DNA of 64,000 nucleotides from Sanguinoderma infundibulare (GCA_032821775.1 JAVLRN010000006.1:2852001-2916000), one strand, 5' to 3'. Shown: positions 1 to 10,802, numbered from the stretch's first letter. The notes: generated by a model from the sequence alone, not told the origin. A program made the numbers and translations.

Positions 1-521
1 CATGTCTGCGCTCCGACCGTGGCCGAATCACCGTCGACGGAGATCGAGGCGTCCGTCAAACAGATATCGACGTCCGTCGAGAGAGAGGGCGCGTGGAACG
101 CGTAGCGGCGGGTCAAAGTCCTGACTGCAGCGGTGCCAGCGCACGCAGCGATGAGCTCCGTAGCAGAGCGGATGAGGGCTTCAACCTTGTCCTCGCCACT
201 CGCTGGATGCACGTCGTCCTCGAGTGGGTAGGGAAGGAGGGAGGCTTGGGAGACGAGTCCGGTGAGCCAGCGGACGGCGTGTGCCCGCTCGAACTCGTCC
301 GAACGCAGGGATACTAACGTGGCCTTCTCTGCAACACTTTCAACTGGACAAGAGGTGGCATTTGGAGGCTTGCGGTCGATGCGACGAGTTCCATGGATGA
401 GAGGGTTGTAGAGGGTATGGAGGTACTCGGCCAGGCTCGCTAGCGCCTCGAGGGGATGCTCGTGGATCTTGCGGATTGGAGGCAGAGTCGAGGACGGAGC
501 AGGGAAGACACAGAGAGTCAT
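1..521 (-). CDS. Methyltransferase-16-type protein, N-terminal part (runs off left edge)
   Basis: The frame is open from the ATG at 519-521 down to base 1 with no stop, about 173 codons. It aligns without indels to the N-terminal half of the complete gene at 11439-12626 and begins in the same way (MTL..., then STLPPIRKIHEHP). Only the N-terminal extension is visible. The SAM-binding motif (ELGAGTG in the complete copy) would lie beyond the left edge, so it is unknown whether this copy is functional. It is one of four copies in the window. The catalytic role, protein-lysine methylation, is inferred from the complete copy. Confidence 0.75.
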   Translation of the reverse strand, partial: MTLCVFPAPSSTLPPIRKIHEHPLEALASLAEYLHTLYNPLIHGTRRIDRKPPNATSCPVESVAEKATLVSLRSDEFERAHAVRWLTGLVSQASLLPYPLEDDVHPASGEDKVEALIRSATELIAACAGTAAVRTLTRRYAFHAPSLSTDVDICLTDASISVDGDSATVGAQT

Positions 522-675
522 TCAAGGATGGAAAGCCTGAAGACGTCCCCCGAGGTCGGTTGGTACGAGCAGGTCGAGAGCAGGCAGTGACATTCGGGTC
601 CAAGATGTCCAAGACCTTCAAGCGCCTGTTCGAACTTGCACTTGTACCGTCATCCACGGCGACAACAGACGAAGC
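1..675. repeat. Segmental duplicate of 12106-12780
   Basis: Bases 1-675 match 12106-12780 in direct orientation with scattered substitutions and few or no indels in the coding part. Similarity continues past the start codon through the CTTCAAGCGCCTGTTCGAAC stretch and ends near the GACGAAGCACT motif around 675, where the two sequences diverge. This marks a duplication breakpoint. Confidence 0.8.
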
Positions 676-1085
676 ACTCGTGCGATCTGCCACAGGCGAC
701 TGGTCACCGATCATCGATCATCATTGGTAGGCACGTGCCGTGTGACATGACGCGTGGTGTCTCTGAGTCTCGGTCTGTCCGCGGCTCTCGATCGCTCTGC
801 TCTGGCTCGATGGCTCGACGGGACGCTGCTTCGCTCACCACAGTCGACCTCTCTTCCGTCCCTCACCTGGGCCGAAGCTGGAGCGTTCACTGCGCTCCTA
901 CGACTGAGCCGACGCCTAACAGCTGCGAACTCATCCCCCCGCTCCGTGCTCTCAACTCCTGCTCCCTTGCTCGAGAAGGGTAGTCCGCATGGCGATCGCA
1001 TACTCGAAGACGAGACGGGGAACTCCACAAATAGTCGCGAAATATGTTCACATACATAGTCCATATACGAGGCCCGACGCAGTGC
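676..1085. other. Intergenic, nothing recognised
   Basis: Unique sequence between the duplication breakpoint and the dipeptidyl-peptidase remnant. Several overlapping open frames exist in both directions, but none resembles a known protein. It may hold the decayed 5' end and promoter of the peptidase remnant. Confidence 0.5.
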
Positions 1086-2545
1086 TCGTTTGCAGAAACG
1101 ATCAGCCTCGTTGAAATTCTTCATATGTGGTCTTGTATATCTGGGTGCCCTGGCCGTCGTCATCGGCATATTCGCAGCAAGCTCCTACACCGGCACTCCC
1201 TTCCGCATACAGGGCGTTCAGCACCTTACAATGGACCACGTATTCAACAACGCCTCCTCTGCATACACCAAGGACATCCACTGGGTCCCCGAAGGTGAGC
1301 ACTCACTATCTCTCATCGCGCGTGAGCGTACTTCGGGTGCGCAGTCTCTGGACGGTTCCCGTGCGAAAGGCTACATGGATTGCATTGTGGGATATGCCTA
1401 GATTCTTTCAGAGTTGATCCGCGAATTCGGATTGTGCTTGGGGATGCCTCGCCAGTAGCAGAGGCCATCTGATAATTCCGGACAAAGCCTTGCTGAGCTG
1501 TGGCGCAACAGTCTAATAACCGTCTTCGATCGGCTGTTATCGCGACCGTTGTCCATCACCTTCGCCGCCTTGCTATCCACTTCAATTTTGCCATGTTTTT
1601 GCCGTTATTCGTGTCTCGACTCGGAGGACAGCATGGATGGTTGTGTCACAAGGCACCAACACGACGTAGTCCAGTGCCTTGAACGCGCATTCCGTGCCGA
1701 GAGAAAACAAAAGTGTCACTCACAGCCTGATCTTCGAGACTCATCCTACGCAGATAGCAAATACTGACACCATTTGTACAGCTGGAGATGGCATGCACGC
1801 AGTGCAGGAGGGCTGCGCTATATCTCTCCATGACTTGAAGACTAATACGACCAGGGACTTGGTCTCTTTGGTCGACATTCGCGATGTAAGCATTTCATTT
1901 ACCACATGTCGACGCCCGAGTCTTACAGATTACAGGAACGCGGATCGCCGCTCATCTGGTCCGAGTGGACGCTCTTCAAGGACATGAAGTGCCTTCTCGT
2001 CAAAGCCAACCGGAAAAACGTGCGCTTCGTGTTCGTGTCCTTCATCCTGAGTTCGCGGAACTCCGCACGGCAGCAATGGCGGCATTCGATTTTCGGCCAC
2101 TACTACGTTCATGAGCTTGCGACCAAACAAACGCGTCCGCTCATCCCACCCACAGACCCGCCCGTGCCTGGGTATGCTACTTGGTCGCCAGTCGGGGAGT
2201 CCATCGCCTTCGTTGCTTCGGACGACCTCTACGTCGTCCCCACTCCTTTGTACACCCCCTCTCCCAACTCAAACCTGCCTCCTCCGTCGAACACACTGAC
2301 CCTGATCCAACCCGAGCAGCGAAACGCCCGTTCGTGTTACCACTTCCGGCAACGCATCCGTCTTCCACAGCGTTCCAGACTGGGTGTACCAAGAACAAGT
2401 CTTCTACACCAACTGCACCCTCTGGTGGTCCCCCGACGCGGGGCAGCTCGCCAACCTCTGGTTCGACAAGACGGCGGTGGACGAGTACAGCTTTCCGATC
2501 TACAACCCCTCGGAAGACGCACATGCGGTCGTGCCGTACCCCTAC
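1086..2545 (+). pseudogene. Dipeptidyl-aminopeptidase (DPP IV / DapB-Ste13 type) N-terminal remnant
   Basis: The family are type II membrane serine peptidases (S9B) with a short cytosolic tail, one membrane segment, a beta-propeller and a C-terminal hydrolase domain. Visible here in order are a membrane segment (FFICGLVYLGALAVVIGIF, about 1110-1170), a TMDHVFN...DIHWVPE block (1231-1294), AGDGMHAVQEGC...DLKTNTTRDLVSL (about 1781-1885), WSEWTLFKDMKCLLVKANRK, QWRHS.FGHYYVHELAT, GYATWSPVGESIAFVASDDLYVVP (about 2170-2245) and PDWVYQEQVF...LWWSPD (2370-2440) ending at AVVPYP. Pieces are joined by plausible short introns, except for one of about 490 nt (1295-1780). A frame change occurs between DLYVVP and the TTSGNASVFHSVPDW block. 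Homology stops near 2545, so the catalytic hydrolase domain is missing. Confidence 0.8.
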
Positions 2546-4384
2546 ATCGGACATCCAACCGCCATGGTTCTCGACCGCCACCTCTGCGCACGCCCGTGGA
2601 CGATGTCGGCCACTTCCGGTATTCCTCTGTACACGCGATCTGGGCTGGACCGCAATTACCTAACGTTCAGCGCAACGGTGAGTACGTGAGTAACATCCCT
2701 TTTTTTGTACAACTGACATACGTTTATTCAGCATGCGAGCAGCTTCGGACGTGGCCGCCGTGCTGTGCATCCAACGGTCAGAACTCAAACATGGATGAAA
2801 GCACCACAGAGAGGACGTACGTCGGACGTCGGGCGCCAGATCGCGTCCAACGGGCCTGAGGAGCGTCGTCAGTGTGGGGACAGCAAACGGCTAGCCCGAG
2901 CAACACATACCGGTCGCTGGGCATGCACAACACAGGTGAGTACTGACGCGTTCACCTCTCACCTGCCAGTCTCTTATACCGCATTTCTTCAGGGCAGGCG
3001 GTCGCTCACCACCCCAAAATCGACCCACACAAGGCCGACATGGCCGCTTCCCGGCCGCGTTCTCGTCGCGACCCGCACTCGAAGCGGTACCAAGCGAAGC
3101 AGACGCCGCCGGTGCTCGGAGGCTCGAGCTAATTCCATCAATCAAACCACTGTTGTCAACCCCACATCCCAAGCGCGAACGTACCATTGCGCTTGCCTAT
3201 CTTTGGCCCTGAGGCTCGTTCCTGGTATCAGCACATCCACTGCTCACGTCCCTGTCCCCGCCTCTGTTCAATGCTAGACCTTATCCCCAATCCGGCCTTG
3301 TCTGTCATCGTGGATCCTGGATGATCGTATTTATGACAAAGCCACAGCTAACCCAGCAAAACTTGTCGCGTTCGTCCGGGAAGAATGCATGGAACAAGCT
3401 TCATGTTGTCCTGTGCGGTCCCACGGCACCGCGTGCGGCCTTTTTGAAGTGCCAAATTTACAGCGCGTATGCGAGGACTGCGGTCGTCATGAATGGTCGC
3501 AAATGATCATCCCATCTATTGCGTTTTTGATATACCTTCTCCCCCCGCAACCATCCCCCTTCTCCCGATCGATGGTTCTCGGCCGGAAGCACCAAGGACC
3601 AGAAACGTGTGTAGGTGTGCACGCTGGCGCGAGTCGACTGAAATCAAGCACAAGGAGCTCTCTAGCGACCGGGCGTGAGTTAATACATCCCGTTCGTGCT
3701 CGCCATTGGAACTTACCACCGTCTCAGTTTACAGAGGAGCTCATTTGGTCGAAGGTTCGCCTCAGGCGGCGTCAAACGGGAGTCGGCTGGAATCAACTTG
3801 TCTGAGCATTGCAACGGACGAGACTCAACCGAAGGCGACACGAGCACGACCCGGCAAGCGTGCAATTCCGACATGCTGATAACCCAGACATGGTGAGTCA
3901 GCTTGGATCAGCGAGCTTCATGTTCTTAGTATGCATGCGGAGGGTCTCGAGATGACCAGGACGGTCGTCGCGGTCGAAGCGAAATTCACATACCATGCCC
4001 CTGTGCCTGTAACCTCTCGGTTGACCTGTTTCAAGTAAGTTTTCCGCCGCTCGTCCTGGCGAAGTGATGCTGAAGAATTTCTTTCGATCGTGGTGCAGTT
4101 CAGTGTCCTCCCAAAGAGAACACGAATATGGTAGATGTGTGCAGCTACAGGACGTCGTGAACGCCCCCATTCAAATGCGACCGCCTGAAGTCGGCTGGAA
4201 TCAAGCACCAGCCATACGCCAGTGTGCCCGCACCGCGCGCGCCGTTTGTAACTGAATCCTTGCTTTAACCGGGCGGTCATGTCGCGCTTTGCTTGTGGGC
4301 GTAGTCTGGACTGGGTGCGTGAGTCGCATCCCTTCGTTTTTGTCTGTGCGGACTGTGACGGCTTTCAACTAGGCTTCGTTGCCA
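2546..4384. other. Degenerate intergenic stretch, no recognisable gene
   Basis: Frames are short and interrupted. A stretch at 2597-2640 recurs at about 8195-8235 and 8797-8837 (see the repeat entry). Intron-like GTGAGT...CAG segments, for example 2935-2993, suggest decayed exons, but no family could be assigned. Confidence 0.5.
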
Positions 4385-4960
4385 GAATGGAAATGCGTCC
4401 CTCCGGCGAGCAAAGTTGCCTCCCCCGCAAGCACAGGCAAGGCGCGCGCATCCAGCGTACCCGAACTCACCGATGTCATCATCCATCGCCGCGCCAGCGA
4501 GTCGGGCGAGAGCACACACCGCGCCGTTCTCGAAGTACCCATTGGCGACCCCGTCTCCCTGGCAGCCTGGAAATCCGTTCTGGTCACTCCTGAGTTACGG
4601 AAGGAGTGGGACCCCGCCGTGGAGGGTGCGCAGAGACCAGGCGATGCGGATATCAAAGGTGAACGTTTCGCTCGGATGGCCTGCCAAGTGAGTACTCCAT
4701 GCGAGCTCGCGGTACTCACACAAAAGTCCCCGAGACATACATATCATTGGTTTCTTATCGTATTTTTGACGAATGTCGGTGTTTGGTCAGTGTATCTGAC
4801 GTCAGCCCCACGGACTCGACTGCATCAATGATGCCAGCCTGGATCGACTCTCAACTTCGAGGCGTGCCTACCCGATGCGTCGGCCCCCGGTCAGGACCCA
4901 CAAGATCCCTGACGACCGCGGCTCGAAGGTTGCCGCATCCGTGCGCACGGAACCTCGAGA
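4385..4960 (+). pseudogene. START-domain (lipid-binding) protein remnant
   Basis: An open stretch reads GESTHRAVLEVPIGDPVSLAAWKSVLVTPELRKEWDPAVEGA (about 4504-4628). This is the start of the StAR-related lipid-transfer domain in Agaricomycete proteins. After a one-base frame change near 4660 it continues as a degraded LGWPA block followed by an intron donor (GTGAGTACT). Downstream frames (DASLDRLSTS...RRPPVR) weakly resemble the next family block. The start is absent and frames are broken, so it is most likely a pseudogene. Assignment rests on family knowledge and was not confirmed by alignment. Confidence 0.5.
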
Positions 4961-5639
4961 TGAGCATCTTGATTGGCGAGATACATTGCGAACGCGCGCT
5001 CCCCGCGGTTGTCAAGGCATGCATATCACACATGGGCATCTGGAACTCGCCGTCCGAGGGCCGTGAGACAGGCTCGTGCGCCACGGAATCTACGTTCGCG
5101 CTTGAATTGCGGAGCAAGGGGATCTTCCGGCCTGTCCACCGCTGCGTAGCCCTGTGTGCACGCTGACCAGGAACAACTCTGTGGATGCAGCCGCGTCTCA
5201 GACGACGAGCCATCCACGAAGGCCCCGGGCTCGCTGAGCAGCGCCGTCTAAAGGCCCAACAGAAGAGCTCATCAAATCCATGTCGTCCATGTCCATCGCC
5301 GAGTCTCCGTGGAGTGGACCAGCCGGAACAGTCCAGCAACGGCTGTGAATTCTCAGGTAAGCGAGAGCGCAGCCTCAGATGAGACACATTCACCATCAAT
5401 TGATTCGGGATGCTAACTCAGCAAATAGATGTCGTGAGGTGGCTAAGCGAATTGGCTTAGCCATCTGTTTGTATCGCTTTGGTCCCACAGTCGGTCGTGA
5501 ATGGGGACTTGGACCCCTTCGGATGTCTCGCCACCCTTCCCTGTCTGTCCCCCGATGCCCTTCCCCCTCCACCCATCCATGCCTTCCCTCGTGCCTTGGC
5601 CCCCATGACCACTGCAGTGCGACAATGGTCTTGCACTCG
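4961..5639. other. Intergenic, possibly decayed flanks of START and laccase remnants
   Basis: No laccase copper-binding block 1 (HWHG) or signal-peptide exon can be found, so the laccase remnant has lost its 5' half. A T/C-rich run lies around 5520-5600. No gene is recognised. Confidence 0.45.
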
Positions 5640-7184
5640 GCCGCCTTATTCGACAACGGTATGCGGCTGATACTCGCTCAATGTTCGAGATATGCTCACC
5701 ATTCTGCAGAAAGCACCGTCATTACGCTCGCGGACCGGTACCATGTCACCGCTGCGGCCTAGCTTGCTACGCATCTTCCTCCGTGAGTGTTACATCTTCA
5801 GTATTCACAAGCACATTTTGACGCTAGCGCGACCTGCAGGAAGCCGGACTGTGACCCAGTCAACGGCATGGGACGCTGGTGGGAGAACCCGACATCAGAG
5901 CTGGCAGTCATCCGGGTGACACAGGGCAAGCAGTGCATGCCATTTCTTGATCATTTGGTCTGGGGATCTTCTGATCGCGGGCCATGTTCTCTCCAGCTAC
6001 CGGTTCTGCCTTGTCAGTATCTCTTGCGACGCCAACTACAAATTCGCGATCGCGGGGCACTCCAATGACTGTCATCGAGGCTGACGGCCAGAACCCATCC
6101 CGCTCACCGTCGATGAGATCTAGATCTTCGCGGCTCAGCGGTACTTGTTTGATGTAAGCTCTCTCCCTCTATTTCCGCGCTTGGTTCGGGGCTGACTATT
6201 CGCCTGGATTCCGGAAGCTGAACGCGAACCAGGAGATCAACAATTATTGGATCCGTGCTCTCCCAAAAATGATGCTGAACGACAGTGCGCTGGGTCACGC
6301 AAACGGGATCAACTCTGCTATTCTGCGCTACTACGGCGCGCCGGAAGAGGAGCCCAAGGAGCAGGAGGTTAAGTCCGTTAACCCCCTCTTCGAATACAAC
6401 TTGCACCCCTTGACGAACCCTGCCGCTGTATGTACCGTCTTTCCTGCAATCATCGACGTGTGCTGATTGATGCTGCGCCACACAGCCTGGGGAACCTCAC
6501 GTCATCGGGGTGGACGTCGCTCTTAACCTCGTGTCTGGTTTTGTACGTCTCTCGTTCTGCATCCCAGGTATCCAGACCATTCATCGAGCAAACACTAGGA
6601 CGATAGCGTGCCTTCGTTCAGCCTGGGCGGCAAGTCGTGGGTTAACCCGGAACTCCCCGTCCTCCTCCAGATCCTGAGTGGCGCGCAGTGGGCACAGGAC
6701 CTCCTCCCCAAGGGGAGCGTATATGGCCTGCCGAGGAACGCGACCATCGAGATCACCATCCCGTGGCTGGACATAGGCGGCCCGCATGCGCTCCACTTGC
6801 ACGGGGTGCGTGCTCAGTTCTTCTCTTTCGTGTTTGAGATGCTGACGGCTGACATTCAGATGTGCAGCACTCATTCTCTGTCATGCGAAGCGCCGGCCAG
6901 GAGACCCCGATCTATGTGAACCCCGTTAGGCGCGATGTCGTGAGCATCGGCGGCGGAACCGACAACGTCACGATTCGATTCAGGGTGAGCAGCCATACAT
7001 GTGTGCACCTGCTCTTTTGCAGTTCCTGACAAACATTTTTGTTCTCATTCGTGCAGACCGACAACCCGGGCCCGTAGTTCCTCCACTGTCACATCGACTG
7101 GCACCTCCGAAGGTCCATACATCGCAACTTCGTGGCGGTCATGATATCTGGACTGGCGTAGACGATGTCTGGATCGAGAACTGA
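5640..7184 (+). pseudogene. Laccase (multicopper oxidase) pseudogene, C-terminal two-thirds
   Basis: Laccases are secreted blue-copper phenol oxidases. Recognisable blocks in order are LFDN|ESTVITLADRYH (family W replaced by R at 5736-5738), VNGMGRWWENPTSELAVIRVTQGK, YRFCLVSISCDANYKFAIAGHS, MTVIEADG, IPLTVDEI(stop)IFAAQRYLFD, LNANQEINNYWIRA...GINSAILRYYGA, PVLLQILSGAQWAQDLLPKGSVYGLPRNATIEI, the copper motif HALHLHG, VTIRFRTDNPGP(stop)FLHCHIDWHL, then a decayed tail. Lesions: TAG at 5760-5762, a one-base shift near 6063, TAG at 6121-6123 and TAG at 7075-7077 where the family has W before FLHCHID. The 5' third, including copper region L1, is absent. Introns are still recognisable, so this is a decayed genomic copy and not a retrocopy. 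Confidence 0.92.
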
Positions 7185-7185
7185 C

Positions 7186-7925
7186 GCACCTGTTCCTGCT
7201 GCCAAAGACGAGCTCGTTGCACGACCTCACGGCGGAGCTCGCGAAGCCGGTCAAGCTCATGCCCGAGGGCACAAGCAAGATCTGGGTGTTCGAGGTGTCG
7301 ATGCACGGCAAGGCGTAGGAGTCCACGAGCTCAGAGATGATCGGGAGCATTCCCGACCTGGTCGATCCGTTCGCAGATGTCGGCGGTCCCGCACTCGCGT
7401 CCGGGACATGGTGATGACATTGTTGATGGACGTGCCTTCTTCAGTGCTTGTGCAGGAAATCGCGCGCGAGGAACTAGGGGCAGACGATGCAGACAAGATC
7501 ATCAGCGTGTTCCACTTTGCGAAGGAGGTGTCGAGGACGCACAGCGTGCCGTTCCGCTTGGCCAATAAACCAGTCAGTACCATCTTTCCCTTGAGCGGAG
7601 CGAATGCTGAATTCTGGGCGGCATTGGCTGGGTGAGAAGGTCTCGGAAACCTAGACTTGACGGGATATTGCTTCACATTGATCCAGGTCGCGACCTTCAA
7701 GCAGCCATTGTGCATCGAAGATGGTTAGTGGAATAACCTTGTGATCATACTCGCGTCGAGATCAACGCTCATCATCATTGTTTTCCAGAGGATACGATCT
7801 ACAATCACAAGCGTGCACCAGAGGATGTGCTCGGCCTCGACCACGTAGACAAGTCTGGGAAGACATGCACAGGGGCAGGCGAGAAGGCCATTTTCATGCG
7901 ATTTGCAGCGAGCAATCGTGCTAAG
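7186..7925 (+). pseudogene. Deubiquitinase USP7/UBP15-type, C-terminal remnant
   Basis: The C-terminal ubiquitin-like region of USP7/UBP15 enzymes can be read in pieces: LHDLTAELAKPVKLMPEGTSKIWVFEV, an in-frame TAG (7316-7318), SSEMIGSIPDLVDPFA, then in another frame REELGADDADKIISVFHFAKEVSRTHSVPFRL (about 7462-7560), an intron-like gap, VATFKQPLCIED (7687-7722), an intron, and DTIYNHKRAPEDVLGLDHVDKSGK...GEKAIFMRF (about 7793-7905). The catalytic domain is nowhere in the window. The order and retained introns show an orphan 3' fragment of a large gene, left by rearrangement. It directly abuts the laccase remnant. Confidence 0.8.
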
Positions 7926-7927
7926 TG

Positions 7928-8890
7928 CACTCTTGGTACGTCGTTCTTCTGATCACGTGTGGGTGCATGTTCGCGAATGGTTACTCAACTCTGTCCACAG
8001 AACATTCGTAGTTCTGTGCACGCATCTTGGTACCACCTCTGCTCATTGGCAAGTGCGTGGCGGAGTATCTGAACATGGTACGTTCTCGCTCATATGATTT
8101 TCGAGTCTTGCGTGGAGCAATGAGGTCCATTCGAATTTTCAGGACTGCGTGCGCTAATCTTGAACCTTCGCAGTACGATGATCTCGCTCGCCTATGGACG
8201 ATGTCGGCCACTTCCGGTATTCCTCCACACAGCACCATTCGCGCGCGATCCCATCTCTCAACATTTCCCAACTGAAAACCGAGGGAGCGACCTTGGTACG
8301 TAATCATTTGGGCTAGTTTGGTACTGCAGCTGACGTGTTTCCAGGCATGCGCACTGAATAGAATGAAAATGAAAGCAGGAAAATGGTGCGCACACGACAA
8401 AAGAGATGCACAGCAGGGAAGCAACGAGCAGAGGCACGCGAGTGCTGTACAGAGCTCACAAAGACCACCCAGCATCGATGGAGTCCTCGTGTCGAGGGCG
8501 CGATCCCGTCAAGGACACGCTTGGTACGTTGTTCTTCGGATCGTGTTGGAGCGCGTCATCGCGAACACTTACCGCGGCCTCTCGACAGAACATTCACAGC
8601 TTTGGCACGCATCTTGGTACCGCGTCCGCCCAGAATGCAATTGTACTGCGCTGTTTGCTTGTGGAGTATCTGAAAATGGTACGTCCTCGAACGAGTCCCG
8701 CGTGGCACACTGAAGTCAATTCGAATTGTCAGGCCTTCAGGCGCGAATCTCGAACTTTCACAGTATGGACGCTTGGTACCGTCTCTGCTCGCCCATGGAC
8801 GACGTCGGCCGCTTCCGCTATTCCTCCGTAAGGCACGCCATTCCATCTCTCAACATCCCCCAACCGACAACAGAGGGAGCGACACTCCAG
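7928..8890. repeat. Two diverged direct copies of a ~365-bp unit
   Basis: The segment at about 7928-8290 recurs at about 8521-8890. Shared landmarks are CTTGGTACGT, ACAGAACATTC, GCACGCATCTTGGTACC, GGAGTATCTGAA.ATGGTACGT, TCAATTCGAATT-like sequence, TATGGACGA.GTCGGCC and CATCTCTCAACAT. The copies differ by many substitutions. Each contains intron-like boundaries (GTACGT, TTCGCAG or TTCACAG). No protein family was recognised in either copy. About 230 bp of unrelated sequence lies between them. Confidence 0.7.
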
Positions 8891-9330
8891 AGTGAGCTAG
8901 TTTGTTCCGCGCGGGGCCACACATCTCAACATCCTCAGGCTCTTCTGCACTTAATGCGCGGCCTCTCGAGTCGAATGGACGGTGATTCGTGGGAGTGCAT
9001 AGTGTGTATATACAAGTAGTGTACTGTGTACTAGGTAGCTGTACTGAATCAAGTGGTTTTCGCTGAACTCCCGAGTGCATGAATTGAGTGTGCTACTGCC
9101 CAGAACGTGTCCTCCTGTCCCGCAGACCCCTCCTATCGTCTCCCAGAGCTCCCTACCGTACTATAGTCCCTAAAACATGCTCCTACTGTACTATAGTCCC
9201 TAAAACATGCCCTATCACAGCCGTTCTACCTGGTACTCCCGTCGCCGCTTGCCCCACTTCGCCGCGCTCTCCTCAACGCCTCGGCTATCATGCGCACAGC
9301 CACAGGTTCGGGCGAACAAAATCGCGGCTC
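8891..9330. other. Intergenic with short tandem repeat, no gene recognised
   Basis: No supported reading frame. It includes the 30-bp tandem repeat listed separately. Confidence 0.5.
9151..9210. repeat. Two tandem copies of a 30-bp unit
   Basis: 9151-9180 and 9181-9210 are identical at 28 of 30 positions. The shared core is CTATAGTCCCTAAAACATGC. No coding or known regulatory role is evident. Confidence 0.9.
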
Positions 9331-9395
9331 TATGGCCTATGATGCTCACAGCGCGGATGCCGCCGCGATCAGCGTCCTGAGCATCCACCGCGGCG
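9331..9395 (-). pseudogene. 3' tail fragment of an AATase-like acyltransferase gene
   Basis: The plus-strand sequence GGCCTATGATGCTCACAGC through GATCAGCGTCCTGAGC matches the 3' end and stop region of the acyltransferase gene at 19035-19090 in the same orientation. Only about 60 bp survive. It lies next to the stop of the esterase and marks an old duplication junction. Confidence 0.6.
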
Positions 9396-9417
9396 CATCC
9401 CCGTCCAAGCTCGACCA

Positions 9418-10802
9418 TCACCCAGCATTCGTAAAGCTGAGAAGCCAACGCAGACCATCCCGCGCTTCGCGGTCCACCTCAACGCCAGCCGCGATGGCGG
9501 GAAAGGTGTAATAGAAGCCATGTGGGACTCCAGGATGCCTGCACGAATCGTCAGTAGTCAGTCTCGACTATCGAAAACTATAATGGTACAGAGCTCACAT
9601 CACGAATCGAGTAGGGACTGCAGCTTCTCGCAGCGCCCTCTCGTACACGACTCCGTCGTCACGAAGAGTATCCACGGCCGTACATTGAATAAACGCAGGC
9701 GCCAATCCGGCATGAGACGGTGCCAGGAGCGGAGAGAGCCTGAGATCGGAGGGCGGGGCCTGATACAGCTCTATAGACGTTCGATAGTTAGTCAGCCAAG
9801 ACCTTGTTTGCTCTCCCTTGTCAAAGCGCTGCTTACTGTAAACTTTCATAAGACCCGCGGCCGGCACCGTAACCATGTCCATGTCTTCCCCAAAAGAGCG
9901 CCACTCCGACTTGTACCTACAGACGGGTGTGATGAGCGGGGTCGGGCGGGGCTGCATGGTGAGAAAGAACGGCTCACTTCTCAGGAACGACCTCTGGATG
10001 GACCACGCCAGCCTCGCGCAGGTATTGGCCCGTGAGAGACCTCCCTTCAAAGAAGGCGTCGTCCCGAGCTTGCAGGGCGATAGCAGCCGCAAGGTTCCCG
10101 CCCGCCGAGACCCCTCCAACGAGGTATCCCTTGCTTAACGAGACTTTCAGATCGGTAGCGTGCTCGGCGGCCCATTTGACCGCCGCGTAGGAGTCTTCGA
10201 ACGGGACAGGGAACGGATGCTGGGGAGCAAGTCTGGACAATATCGGTCAGCTTTTCTGACGGGCCAGAACACTCGTTGTTTCAAGCGGCATACCTATAAT
10301 TGACATTGACGACGACCAAACCCAGCTCAATGGCGATGGTTCGGAGGTGGTTGTCATCCATTTCGAGGTCCCCATAAATGAAACCTAAACGAACGAGAGC
10401 GGTAAGCGGAACGCGGAAGTAGCTCTCATTTAATTATTTGGCACAAACACACCTCCACCATGGAACCACACGAGCACGGGGTAGGTTGCATCGTTCCCAC
10501 CAGACGTCGGCGTGATGATTCGCACCGGAATCTCGCCGCCAGCGACCGGCACAGTCTTATCAGCCACGGTATACTGCGATTCTGTCGCGGACGGACGAGC
10601 TATGTCATGATCACGGCACACGTTCAAGTGCGGATGGAGACTTACTGTCCGAAAGTTTCGTCCCGTAGTGTCGATTGAGTACAAGGTGAACCATTTCCAT
10701 CGCCTGCCGTTTCCACTCCTCGATGGACATGCCCTCTGGGGGTCCGCCTCGCAACTTGGTAGATGGATCAGCCGCAAAGGCTGCTACGTATTCCGGATCC
10801 AT
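9418..10802 (-). CDS. Alpha/beta-hydrolase esterase/lipase (Abhydrolase_3, HSL-like)
   Basis: A serine esterase of the hormone-sensitive-lipase-like family that hydrolyses small acyl esters; the substrate is unknown. ATG at 10800-10802 starts MDPEYVAAFAADPSTKLRGG. Exons join through GT-AG introns to give, in order, VLVWFHGGG (oxyanion-hole HGGG), FIYGDLEMDDNHLRTIAIELGLVVVNVNYR, LAPQHPFPVPFEDSYAAVKWA, GGVSAGGNLAAA (nucleophile Ser in GxSxG), YKSEWRSFGED, SPLLAPSHAGLAPAFIQC, DTLRDDG (acid) and PGVPHGFYYTF (catalytic His). It ends at TGA 9418-9420. All catalytic elements are present and no lesion was seen, so the gene looks intact at roughly 335 residues. No signal peptide is visible. It has no second copy in the window. 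Confidence 0.88.
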
